A stretch of DNA of 64,000 bases from Micromonospora chersina (GTDB lineage Bacteria; Actinomycetota; Actinomycetes; Mycobacteriales; Micromonosporaceae), in the NCBI RefSeq assembly GCF_900091475.1, contig NZ_FMIB01000002.1, positions 186,001 through 250,000 on the forward strand. Reading direction: 5' to 3'. This document shows positions 32,792 through 39,982 of the stretch, one piece after another. The number at the start of each line of letters is the position of its first letter. The stretch's first letter is position 1. Made by a program: the position numbers and the translations under genes. A model generated the notes under the pieces. The model did no database searches. It was given only the letters and a program-made list of their open reading frames with translations, and had not been told where the DNA came from.

Positions 32792-34377
32792 CAGTCACCC
32801 GCCTGTTCCCGGTCGAGCCGGGCCAGCCGGTCGGCGTCGCCCGCCGCGACCACCGGCGCCCACAGCCCCCGGTCGTCGGGCAGTGCCGGCCACGGATCCC
32901 GCCCGGCCACCCGCGCGGCCCCGTCCTGAGCCGTGCCGCCGGTTCGGTCGTCGGTCTGCTCGCTGGCTTCCGTCGGCAGCGGCGGCCACGGACCGGCCAC
33001 CGCGCCCGTCCACCCCGGACGGTCCGAAGCCGGCTGCCCCGCCGTGCCGTTCGCGGTCCGGTGTGCGGGTGCGGGTGCGCTGAGGTTCGGGTGCACCTGT
33101 TGTCGTCCCGGCGACAACAGGTGCACCCGAAGGTCGTCGGCGCGGGGCGTCGCCGTCCGAGCTGCGCGCTGTTCCGGTAGAACGGCCGGCGGTTCGGGCC
33201 GGACCCGGCGCGTGGCCGCGTCGGCGCGCGGGGCTGCGGGCGCGCTCGGGTTGACGGCCGCTGGCGGGTGGAGCCGCAGGGTGCGGCCGGCGGTTCCCGG
33301 CTCGTCCGCGCTGGCAAAGACGGTGTCCCAAGCGGACCGACCGCGGCCGGGCGCGCCGGGCGAGGACTCCCGTGGGACGCGGGCCCGGCCTGGCCACGAT
33401 CCGGGCGCGACAGCGGTGTCGGCCAGCATCCCCGCTGACGCGTCGGTCTCGAGCGCCGGTCGCACTGGCTCGTTGGTCCCGAGCGCCGGGCCCGCTGGCT
33501 CGTTGGTCCCGAGCACCGGGCCCGCTGACACTTCGGCCTCGCCGAGCCGTGGCCCCGGTGGCACGTCGGTCTCGCCGAGTGACCAGTGCGTCCGGCCAGC
33601 CGGGCGTGGCATCGCCCCGCGTCGGCCGGCGCCGTCATCCGACCACTCACCACGGCCGGCATCGTCGAACGACGAGGCTCCCGGGAGTCCGCGCACGGCA
33701 CCCGATGCGGCGGACTCCCACGCGAGGCTGCGTGTCCGGAAGGGGCCATCCCCGCCGCCCGACCGGGTTTCGTCCGACGGCGCACGCCCCGCAACCTCGT
33801 CACTCCACGTTGACGCGTGCGGGGATGACGCGCCGCCAGCAGTGCCGGGTGCGACAGCCCTGCCCGGGTCGGCAGGCGTGCCGGCGCCGACTGCCCCGGT
33901 CCGAACCGGATCGACCTGCGAGCCGGTGCGCCTGCGTAGATCCCCCGTCACCACCCCGGCCCTCCCTCCGGAGAATCCGGCCGCCCCACCGCCCGGCCCT
34001 GGCCGCCCATCCGAACCCGGAACCGCCGGCCGCAAGGGCAACCTCCGCGTGCCCCGACCCCCCGCATCCCCGCCACGTCCCCCCGCCGCCTCCTCATCGA
34101 TCAAGAGGTTTGCGTCGGCGGAGGCGTCGGATCCGACGCAAACTTCTTGATCAACAGGGGAGGCGGGGGCGGGGGTGGGGTGGGGGAGGTCGTGGAGGAG
34201 GCCGGGGGCGTGGGCGGCTACCAGGCGGAACCAGTGTTCGGGGGGTTCGCCGGGGCGCCGGGGTGGGGGTTCGGGAGAGCCGCCGCGCGGTGGGGTGGCG
34301 GCCGCCGTGGCGAGGCGGTCGGCGGTGGCCCGGAGCAGGCGGGCCAGCCGGTCACGCGGTCGTCGGGGCGGCGGCAC
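32791..34377 (-). CDS. Large disordered protein of the injection-system locus
   Basis: This 528-residue protein has a short helical, Arg-rich N-terminus (RDRLARLLRATADRLATAA), a folded-looking PEHWFRLVAAHAPGLLHD segment, then about 400 residues of low-complexity Gly/Pro/Ala/Arg/Asp sequence. A short conserved-looking end follows (DDRGLWAPVVAAGDADRLARLD). It lies between tube and LysM-type genes and overlaps both neighbours. The middle includes two perfect or near-perfect palindromic DNA elements read as coding sequence, so its length is partly the result of insertions. The GTG start has GGAGT upstream. Function is unknown; a linker or chaperone-like role is possible. Confidence 0.7.
   Translation of the reverse strand: MPPPRRPRDRLARLLRATADRLATAAATPPRGGSPEPPPRRPGEPPEHWFRLVAAHAPGLLHDLPHPTPAPASPVDQEVCVGSDASADANLLIDEEAAGGRGGDAGGRGTRRLPLRPAVPGSDGRPGPGGGAAGFSGGRAGVVTGDLRRRTGSQVDPVRTGAVGAGTPADPGRAVAPGTAGGASSPHASTWSDEVAGRAPSDETRSGGGDGPFRTRSLAWESAASGAVRGLPGASSFDDAGRGEWSDDGAGRRGAMPRPAGRTHWSLGETDVPPGPRLGEAEVSAGPVLGTNEPAGPALGTNEPVRPALETDASAGMLADTAVAPGSWPGRARVPRESSPGAPGRGRSAWDTVFASADEPGTAGRTLRLHPPAAVNPSAPAAPRADAATRRVRPEPPAVLPEQRAARTATPRADDLRVHLLSPGRQQVHPNLSAPAPAHRTANGTAGQPASDRPGWTGAVAGPWPPLPTEASEQTDDRTGGTAQDGAARVAGRDPWPALPDDRGLWAPVVAAGDADRLARLDREQAGD
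33086..33131. repeat. Palindromic element with perfect 20-base arms inside coding sequence
   Basis: The arms at 33086-33105 and 33112-33131 are exact reverse complements around a six-base loop. It lies in frame within the disordered protein gene. The sequence (arms starting TTCGGGTGCACCTG) looks like a REP/MITE-type unit rather than a terminator. Confidence 0.85.
34099..34152. repeat. Palindromic element with 19/20 matching arms inside coding sequence
   Basis: Arms at 34099-34118 and 34133-34152 match in 19 of 20 positions around a 14-base loop; the arms begin GATCAAGAGGTTTGCG. It is unrelated in sequence to the element at 33086 but lies in the same gene, 1 kb nearer its start. It looks like an inserted interspersed repeat. 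Confidence 0.85.
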
Positions 34378-34834
34378 TGCCGGACTCCAGTTCGAGCCCC
34401 TCGTACGCCAGGGTCAGCGCCTCGATGGCGATCTCCTGGGACAGGGTGTTCAGGTGGGCGCCCCGCCATCGCGTCGGCCACGCGTTGATCATGTTCCAGC
34501 GCAGCACCTCGGCGGTGCCGGCCGGGTCGAGCAGCACCACCGAGACGTTGCGCCGGTTCACCGTGCCCTTCGCGGCCGCGTTCACCCAGTCCCACAGCTC
34601 GCGGGACGAGGTGAGGCCGAAGTGGAGGGTGACCGGGGCGTACTCGACCTGGCCGGGGACGGCCCGGATCCGCTCGTTGCCCGCCTCCCGGTACGCCAGC
34701 GCCGGTATCGCCACCTCGAAGCCGCTGACCTCGGTGAAGTGCCCGTTGGTGATGCCGTTGATGAGCAGCTTGAAGTGGTACGCCCGGTAGGGGTCGACGG
34801 GCGCGCCCGGCTGCGGGGTGGCCGTGGTGGGCAT
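34352..34834 (-). CDS. Inner tube protein (gp19/Hcp-like)
   Basis: The 160-residue protein belongs to the T4 gp19-like tail-tube family: PYRAYHFKLLINGITNGHFTEVSGFE near the start (FKLLINGITNGHFTEVSGFE is diagnostic), then ANVLR-like strands and WPTRWRGAHLNT near the end. Hexameric rings of it make the tube inside the sheath. Only one tube gene is present, whereas many eCIS have two or three. GGAGG lies before the ATG, inside the end of the sheath gene. Confidence 0.92.
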   Translation of the reverse strand: MPTTATPQPGAPVDPYRAYHFKLLINGITNGHFTEVSGFEVAIPALAYREAGNERIRAVPGQVEYAPVTLHFGLTSSRELWDWVNAAAKGTVNRRNVSVVLLDPAGTAEVLRWNMINAWPTRWRGAHLNTLSQEIAIEALTLAYEGLELESGSAAAPTTA

Positions 34835-34835
34835 G

Positions 34836-36050
34836 TCAGCCTCCGATCGTCTCGGTCTCGGTGCCGCCGGCCCACTGGCTCAGCTTGAACACCACGAATT
34901 CCGCGGGCTTGACCACCGCGATGCCGATGTGCGCCACCACCATCCCGGCGTCGCGCACGTTGGCCGGGTTGGTCTCCTCGTCGCACTTGACGAAGAACGC
35001 CTCCTCGGGCGTGCGGCCGAGCAGCGCGCCGTCGCGCCACACCCGGGTGAGGAACGCGCCGATGTCGCGCCGGATCGAGCGCCAGAGGGTGTAGTCGTTG
35101 GGCTCGAACACCATCCACCGGGTGCCGCCCGCGATGGCCTGCTCGATGGCGATGGAGAGCCGCCGGACGTTCAGGTAGCGCCATTCGCTGGCCTCGGCGG
35201 CGAGCGTACGGGCGCCCCAGAGGCGGATGCCCTCGCCGGCGAAGAAGCGGATCACGTTGACGCCCTTGGGGTTGAGCACGTCGTGCTCGGGGCGGGTGAC
35301 CCGGTACGCGAGGTCGACGGCGCCGCGTACGGGCTCGTTGGCCGGCGCCTTGTGCACCCCGCGCAGGGCGTCGGTGCGCGCCCAGATGCCGGCCACGTGC
35401 CCGCTCGGCGGGGTGAGCACGAGGTCGCCGCTGAGCGGGTCGCGCACCCGGATCCAGGGGAAGTAGTAGGTGGCGAAGTCCGACTGCCGGGGGCGGTCGC
35501 CGCCGGGTGGGTCGTCGTCCGGCTTCGGCGTACCCTCGGCGGGTTTGCCGGACGACCTGGGCGGGGTGGCGACCCGGGTGAGCCGGGAGATGTCCTCCAC
35601 CTCGGGCGGCGGGTCGCAGATGGCGACCATGGTGCGGAGCCGTTCGGCCGTGCTGATGAGCGCCTCGTGCGAGACCGGGTCGTGGTAGCCGGGCGCGGCC
35701 AGGATGTTGATCTCGTCGATGGCCTCCAGCAGTTGCAGGCCGCCGCGCTTGCCGCCGGTGCCGGTGAGCTGGCCGCCCTCGCCGACGTTGACCACCCAGC
35801 AGCGGGTGCCGCCGTTGTCGAGGAAGCCGAACACCGCCCGCGCGAGGGGGGTGCTCTCCAGGTTGTCGCCGTCGGCGTAGAGCCGGAGGAACTCCGACCA
35901 GCTGTTCACCGCGACGGCCTCGTTGACGCGGGCGGTGCGGTTCGGGGCGAGCCCGACGAACGCGGCGGTGCTCGTGCCGACCGGACCGATCGGGCGGGCG
36001 CCGCTGGGCACCTCCTCGACGTAGATGCCGGGGGAGAAGTAGGTGGGCAT
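34836..36050 (-). CDS. Contractile sheath protein
   Basis: This 404-residue protein has the sheath family's ends: PTYFSPGIYVEEVPSGARPI at the N-terminus and, near the C-terminus, IRLWGARTLA, RYLNVRRLSIAIEQA, FEPNDYTLWRSIRRDIGAFL and FVKCDEETNP. The middle has the subtilisin-like insert with YHDPVSHEALI. Sheath proteins polymerise around the tube and contract to drive it outwards. SD GAGGAGGA is five bases before the ATG. It is a full-length, single copy. Its presence makes the locus contractile rather than Rhs or T7SS-like. Confidence 0.94.
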   Translation of the reverse strand: MPTYFSPGIYVEEVPSGARPIGPVGTSTAAFVGLAPNRTARVNEAVAVNSWSEFLRLYADGDNLESTPLARAVFGFLDNGGTRCWVVNVGEGGQLTGTGGKRGGLQLLEAIDEINILAAPGYHDPVSHEALISTAERLRTMVAICDPPPEVEDISRLTRVATPPRSSGKPAEGTPKPDDDPPGGDRPRQSDFATYYFPWIRVRDPLSGDLVLTPPSGHVAGIWARTDALRGVHKAPANEPVRGAVDLAYRVTRPEHDVLNPKGVNVIRFFAGEGIRLWGARTLAAEASEWRYLNVRRLSIAIEQAIAGGTRWMVFEPNDYTLWRSIRRDIGAFLTRVWRDGALLGRTPEEAFFVKCDEETNPANVRDAGMVVAHIGIAVVKPAEFVVFKLSQWAGGTETETIGG

Positions 36051-36067
36051 CGGTCCTCCTCGAGGAG

Positions 36068-36748
36068 TCAGTCGGGGGCGCAGACGACGACGGGATCGCT
36101 GTCGGCGGGGTCCAGGTCGGCGGTGTGGGTGCGGCCGCGGCCGACCAGCCGGATGCGGACCGGCCGGTCCGGGGCTTCGGGGTCGTGCGGGACGCCGACC
36201 AGCCGGAACCGGCCGCCGGCGTCGGTCTCGGTGGCCTGCGCGGTGCCGACCAGCTCGACCCGCATGGCGGCGAGCGGCTGCCGCTCCGGCCCGACCACCC
36301 GGCCGTCGAGGGTGCGCATGTCGAGCTGCCGCAGCCGCAGCGGCTGCCGCACCGGCGGCGCGGACGGCGCCGGCCGGTCGATCCGCGCCGGCACGTCGAG
36401 CAGCAGCGCGGGCCGGGGCGCCACGCCGAGGGCCCGCCAGAGCGCCGGGTCCCCGGCGGCCAGCACCACCTCGGGCTGGCCGGCCGCGGTGGCGGCGGCG
36501 AGGACCCGGTCCAGCGCCGGCAGCGCCGCCGGCCCGCCGCCGCTGACCAGCAGCCGGACCACGAACCGGTACGGCTCGCGCGTCCCGCCGCTGCCCGCGG
36601 TCTGCCGGGCCGGCCGCAGTTCGAGGGGCCAGACGGTGAGGCCGCCGCCGGGGTCGTCGCGGGGCGGGCCCAACGGGACGGGGTCGCCCGCCGCCCCGGT
36701 CAGCCAGGCCGCGAGGTCCGCGACGGCCGCCTCGATCGCGCCGGTCAT
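36068..36748 (-). CDS. Carboxypeptidase-regulatory-like protein, possible Pvc16/Afp16-like cap
   Basis: The 226-residue protein has an alpha-beta N-terminal part (AIEAAVADLAAWLTGA, YRFVVRLLVSGGG) and a C-terminal carboxypeptidase-regulatory-like sandwich (LDGRVVGPERQPLAAMRVEL, ETDAGGRFRLVGVP). In several actinobacterial and bacteroidetal contractile loci, a protein of this size precedes the sheath gene and includes the DUF4255/Pvc16 tail-terminator family. The similarity here is weak, so the role is inferred from position. Its ATG overlaps the stop of the upstream membrane gene. Confidence 0.6.
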   Translation of the reverse strand: MTGAIEAAVADLAAWLTGAAGDPVPLGPPRDDPGGGLTVWPLELRPARQTAGSGGTREPYRFVVRLLVSGGGPAALPALDRVLAAATAAGQPEVVLAAGDPALWRALGVAPRPALLLDVPARIDRPAPSAPPVRQPLRLRQLDMRTLDGRVVGPERQPLAAMRVELVGTAQATETDAGGRFRLVGVPHDPEAPDRPVRIRLVGRGRTHTADLDPADSDPVVVCAPD

Positions 36749-37353
36749 CGCGGCGGGGTCCCCTGGATCCGGTACGCGATGGCCTCGTTCCAGACGTGCG
36801 GGTAGACGCCGATCTCGAAGTAGCGGGTGAACCGGTTGATCGGCGCGTTGCTGTGGTCGTGCCAGAGCAGCCACACCGGGGCGATGGTGAACAGCATGTA
36901 GTTGAGCGCGACCAGCGGCAGGTAGAGCGGGCCGAGCAGGCGCGCCTGGAGGATGTGCACGTCCTCGTGCCGCTGGATGCCGGGGCTGGACCCGGCGCAG
37001 ACGGTGCCGATGGTGGTGGCGTAGCGGGGTGAGACGCCCTCGACCACGTTGACCCGCCCGCTGCCCTGGGAGACCACCCGGTCGAGCTGGTGCCCGAAGA
37101 CCAGGTGCAGGGCCAGGTAGAGCGCGCCCGCGACGGTGTTGAGCAGGCTCCAGGTGTGGTCGACCACGAAGAGGAAGATGCCCTTGGGGTCGAGGCCGTA
37201 CGTGCCGGCCGCGGCGACCGCCCAGCCGAACGGTGCGCCGACGAGCAGCCCGACGACCGCGCCCACGAGCAGGCCGATGGTGCCGCCGGCGGCCCCGCCG
37301 AGCACGGCGCCGAGGACGATGTGGACGGCGGCGCTGATGATGCCGAGGATCAT
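36745..37353 (-). CDS. Membrane protein with HEDVH (HExxH) motif, putative metallopeptidase
   Basis: This 202-residue protein begins with Gly-rich hydrophobic segments (VLGAVLGGAAGGTIGLLVGAVV) and has a further one near the middle. It then shows RHEDVHILQARLLGPLYLPL, an HExxH zinc motif in a context seen in small membrane proteins of unknown function, and ends PHVWNEAIAYRIQG with a possible third ligand Glu. It is the kind of sequence found in site-specific membrane peptidases, but activity is unproven. ATGA couples it to the next gene. SD GAGAGGTGA precedes the ATG at 37353. It may process or anchor part of the injection system. Confidence 0.65.
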   Translation of the reverse strand: MILGIISAAVHIVLGAVLGGAAGGTIGLLVGAVVGLLVGAPFGWAVAAAGTYGLDPKGIFLFVVDHTWSLLNTVAGALYLALHLVFGHQLDRVVSQGSGRVNVVEGVSPRYATTIGTVCAGSSPGIQRHEDVHILQARLLGPLYLPLVALNYMLFTIAPVWLLWHDHSNAPINRFTRYFEIGVYPHVWNEAIAYRIQGTPPR

Positions 37354-37367
37354 GGGGGTCACCTCTC

Positions 37368-37712
37368 TCAGACCCAGGAGCGGATGTAGCGGGGCTCGCG
37401 GCCCTGCGCGAGCTGGGTCGGCGACGCGTTCGTCGCCTGCCGGTTGCCCGGGGGCAGTTGGTTGATGCCGAGGGCGGCGGAGAAGATGACCAGCCCGTTG
37501 AAGAACGCGATGATCCACTTTTCCGGGCCGGCGTCGGTGGCGAACGCGGCGGTCAGGTACGACAGGGCGAGCGCGAAGCCCAGTGCGATCCACTTGCGCG
37601 CCTTGTCGCCGCTCGGGCCGATCAGCCCGCCGATGACGTTGGTGGCGAGCAGGGTGGCGGCGCTGGCGCCGGTGAGGCTCCCCAGGGCGGCCCAGGTGAA
37701 GAGATCGTTCAC
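37368..37712 (-). CDS. Small membrane protein of the injection-system locus
   Basis: The 114-residue protein has two or three hydrophobic segments (WAALGSLTGASAATLLATNVIG, IALGFALALSYLTAAF, IIAFFNGLVIFSAAL) and a polar tail ending PRYIRSWV. Such small, holin-sized proteins often accompany phage-tail-like loci, though I cannot call it a holin. A GTG start at 37712 follows a long AGGGGGGATC ribosome site. It is 14 bases from the next gene. Function unknown. Confidence 0.7.
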   Translation of the reverse strand: MNDLFTWAALGSLTGASAATLLATNVIGGLIGPSGDKARKWIALGFALALSYLTAAFATDAGPEKWIIAFFNGLVIFSAALGINQLPPGNRQATNASPTQLAQGREPRYIRSWV

Positions 37713-37819
37713 GGCGATCCCCCCTTTTCGATTGTGCGGTGGTGCGGTCGGGGTGGGTGGTGCGGCGGCCCCGGCTGCTGCGGCGCCGGGTGCCGCCCGG
37801 GTGGCGGCGTCGTGCCCGC

Positions 37820-38602
37820 TCAGGCCGGCCGGTCGGCCGGGGGAGTGGGCGCGGGGGTGGGTGCGGCGGGTGCGGCGGCGGCCGGGCCGCGCGGGCGGCG
37901 GAGCAGGAGGACGACGACCACGGCGGCCAGCAGCAGCACGACCACGCCGCCGACGACCAGCAGCCAGGGGAATCCGCCGCCGCCGTCCGCGGCGGCGGCC
38001 GGGGTGACGGAGGCGGAGGGCTGCGCCGGGGCCTCGGCGACGGCCCGCAGTTCGGCCGGCTTCGGCTGGTTGGCGACCACCTTCCAGCTCACCGACCGGC
38101 CGTTTATGGTGCCGTTGGTGTCCAGCACCCGGCCGGGGAACGTCACCGAGATCTCGAACGACATCAAGGTCATGAAAGCCTGCTGGTTCCGCGGATCCTG
38201 TTCGGCGACCTTTCCGCCGTATTTCTTCGGATCGAGCGGGAGCGAGAAGCGGTAGAGATCGCCGTCCCGGGAAAGATTCACACTCTCGCTGGTGAATTGC
38301 GACAGGGGCGTTTTCCGGTACGCGACCTGAATGCCGTAGTAGTTGGCGTCCTCGTACCGCGTCTCGGCGCCGGCGGGGAGGGTGGGGATGTTCTGCCGCA
38401 ACTCGGCGAAGGCCGCCGCGACGTCGGGGTTCCGGCGCTTGAGCACGGACTTCTCGGCGGTGAGCAGGAGTTGGCCGGTGACCGTGTCGTCGGTGTCCAC
38501 GGTCAGCCCCAGGTTGAGTTGCATGCAGCCGCTCAGTGCCGCCACCAGGGCGAGACACACCGCGAGGCGCAATGCCCGGCTGCGGCGGAGTCTCGTATTC
38601 AT
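37820..38602 (-). CDS. LppM-like lipoprotein with C-terminal membrane anchor
   Basis: This 260-residue protein has a lipoprotein signal ending AALSGC (Cys about residue 26), a mature beta-rich domain resembling the mycobacterial LppM family (MQLNLGLTVDTDDTVTGQLLL), and a transmembrane helix near residues 208-232 followed by an Ala/Pro-rich cytoplasmic tail. LppM affects phagosome control in M. tuberculosis; here the role is unknown. It heads the minus-strand gene run that includes the injection system, with a CRP-like site upstream. ATG 38602 is chosen over GTG 38629, which lies in that site. Confidence 0.75.
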   Translation of the reverse strand: MNTRLRRSRALRLAVCLALVAALSGCMQLNLGLTVDTDDTVTGQLLLTAEKSVLKRRNPDVAAAFAELRQNIPTLPAGAETRYEDANYYGIQVAYRKTPLSQFTSESVNLSRDGDLYRFSLPLDPKKYGGKVAEQDPRNQQAFMTLMSFEISVTFPGRVLDTNGTINGRSVSWKVVANQPKPAELRAVAEAPAQPSASVTPAAAADGGGGFPWLLVVGGVVVLLLAAVVVVLLLRRPRGPAAAAPAAPTPAPTPPADRPA

Positions 38603-38614
38603 GGGCACAGTGTG

Positions 38615-38630
38615 TGTGATCGCAATCACG
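38615..38630. promoter_or_regulatory. CRP/GlxR-like operator upstream of the lppM and injection-system gene run
   Basis: The sequence TGTGA-TCGCAA-TCACG matches the TGTGA-N6-TCACA consensus of actinobacterial cAMP-CRP family regulators in nine of ten conserved bases. It lies about 13 bases upstream of the ATG at 38602, so binding could block transcription or translation initiation. A -10-like TAAGAT occurs further upstream on the minus strand. Confidence 0.55.
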
Positions 38631-38754
38631 TCCAGCAGTCAGCGATCAGTCACACGCTTGTCGCCGATCTTACCGGCCCGTTCTCCCATTCGGGCGAGCC
38701 CGGAAAACGCACGCGGTCGATATTCTGGAGGGTTGTGCGCCGCGCAATTTCGGA

Positions 38755-39912
38755 TCAGGCCCGGGGTGGCTGCCAGTCGGCGTACCTGGCCATGCCGCGC
38801 AGCGCCGCCCGGGACGGGGTCAGCCGCAACAGGCCGTCGCGCAGGCTGACCGCCGCCGGGTGGCGGAGCTGCTGGCCGAACCGGGCGGCCCGGGCGGAGG
38901 CCCGGGCGACGGCCTGGCTGCGGGGTCGCCGCTGCCGGTCGTACGCGGCCAGCGCGCCGGCCAGGTCGGCCGGCCCGCCGGCGCAGGCGGCCCCGAGCAC
39001 CACGGCGTCCTCGATGGCCTGCCCCGCGCCCTGCCCGAGGTGCGGGGTCATCGCGTGCGCCGCGTCGCCGAGCAGCGCCACCCGGCCCCGCACGTACGAC
39101 GGCAGCGGGGTCGCCAGGTGGAACAGGTCGGTGCGGAGCACCGCCTCGGGCGGGGTGGCCGCCAGCAGCGCGGGTATCGGCTCGTGCCAGCCGCCGAAGC
39201 GGGCCCGGACGGCCGCCAGCTCGTCCGGCTCGCGGCCGCCCTGCGGGGCGGTCTCCGCCGCGTACCAGTAGAGCCCGCCGTCGCCGAGCGGGACGGTGCC
39301 GAACTCGCGGCCGGGCCCCCAGGTGACGGCCATGGGCGCCGGCGCGGTCCAGCGGATCGCCGCCCGCCAGGCTGTCGAGCCGGAGTACGCCGGCGCCGGC
39401 AGGTCCGGCCAGAGCCGCCGGCGCACCACGCTGCGCAGCCCGTCGGCCCCGACCACCAGGTCCCCCCGCAGCGTGGCCGGCGCGCCGCCCCGCCGGTAGG
39501 TCACCGCGGGCAGGTCGGCGTCCACGTCGACCACCTCGGCCCCGGTGACCAGGGTCGAGGTCGGCAGAGCGGCGCGGAGCAGCCGGTGCAGCGCGGTGCG
39601 GTGGATGCCGAGCGCGGCCGTGCCGAGCGCCCGTTCCAGCTCGGCCCCCTCGATCCGGGACAGCCACCGGCCGTCGCTGGTCCGCAGACCGCCCGGCGTG
39701 TCCGGCGCGCCGTGCCGGCGGACGGCGTCGCCCACACCGAGCGCGTCGAGCCCGCGCAGCGCGTTCGCCATGAGGGTCAGGCCGGCCCCCAGCTCGCGCG
39801 GCTCGGCGGCACGTTCCAGCACGGTGACCCGCCAGCGCCGGCGGTGCAGGGCCAGCGCCGCCGCGAGCCCGCCGATGCCGGCCCCCACCACGATCGCGTG
39901 CGGCTCGCCCAT
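38755..39912 (-). CDS. FAD-dependent monooxygenase
   Basis: This 385-residue flavoprotein has the class A hydroxylase set: the dinucleotide fold GAGIGGLAAALALHRRRWRV, the DG motif in VVGADGLRSVVRRRLW, and GDAAHAMTPHLGQGAGQAIED with the GD motif. It should use NAD(P)H and oxygen to hydroxylate an aromatic or related substrate in the cytoplasm. SD AAAGGTGG lies before the ATG. A divergent TetR gene and twin operators sit in the spacer, pointing to substrate induction. The substrate is unknown. Confidence 0.9.
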   Translation of the reverse strand: MGEPHAIVVGAGIGGLAAALALHRRRWRVTVLERAAEPRELGAGLTLMANALRGLDALGVGDAVRRHGAPDTPGGLRTSDGRWLSRIEGAELERALGTAALGIHRTALHRLLRAALPTSTLVTGAEVVDVDADLPAVTYRRGGAPATLRGDLVVGADGLRSVVRRRLWPDLPAPAYSGSTAWRAAIRWTAPAPMAVTWGPGREFGTVPLGDGGLYWYAAETAPQGGREPDELAAVRARFGGWHEPIPALLAATPPEAVLRTDLFHLATPLPSYVRGRVALLGDAAHAMTPHLGQGAGQAIEDAVVLGAACAGGPADLAGALAAYDRQRRPRSQAVARASARAARFGQQLRHPAAVSLRDGLLRLTPSRAALRGMARYADWQPPRA

Positions 39913-39923
39913 CCCGACCACCT

Positions 39924-39960
39924 TTCTACGCCTGTAGAAGGGCATACTACATCCGTAGAA
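39924..39960. promoter_or_regulatory. Twin operator sites between the monooxygenase and TetR genes
   Basis: A perfect inverted repeat TTCTAC-N4-GTAGAA lies at 39924-39939, and a second, less perfect copy (CTAC-N4-GTAG core, 39947-39958) lies 21 bases away, about two helical turns. Such spacing suits two TetR dimers. The sites cover the divergent promoter region. Confidence 0.65.
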
Positions 39961-39982
39961 CGCCGACGAGGAGGGACCACAG

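Noticed and set aside
24083..38602. Prophage or type VI secretion system
   Set aside because: No terminase, portal, capsid, integrase or lysis cassette was seen, and no TssJ/L/M or ClpV. The gene set and order fit a phage-tail-like injection system better.
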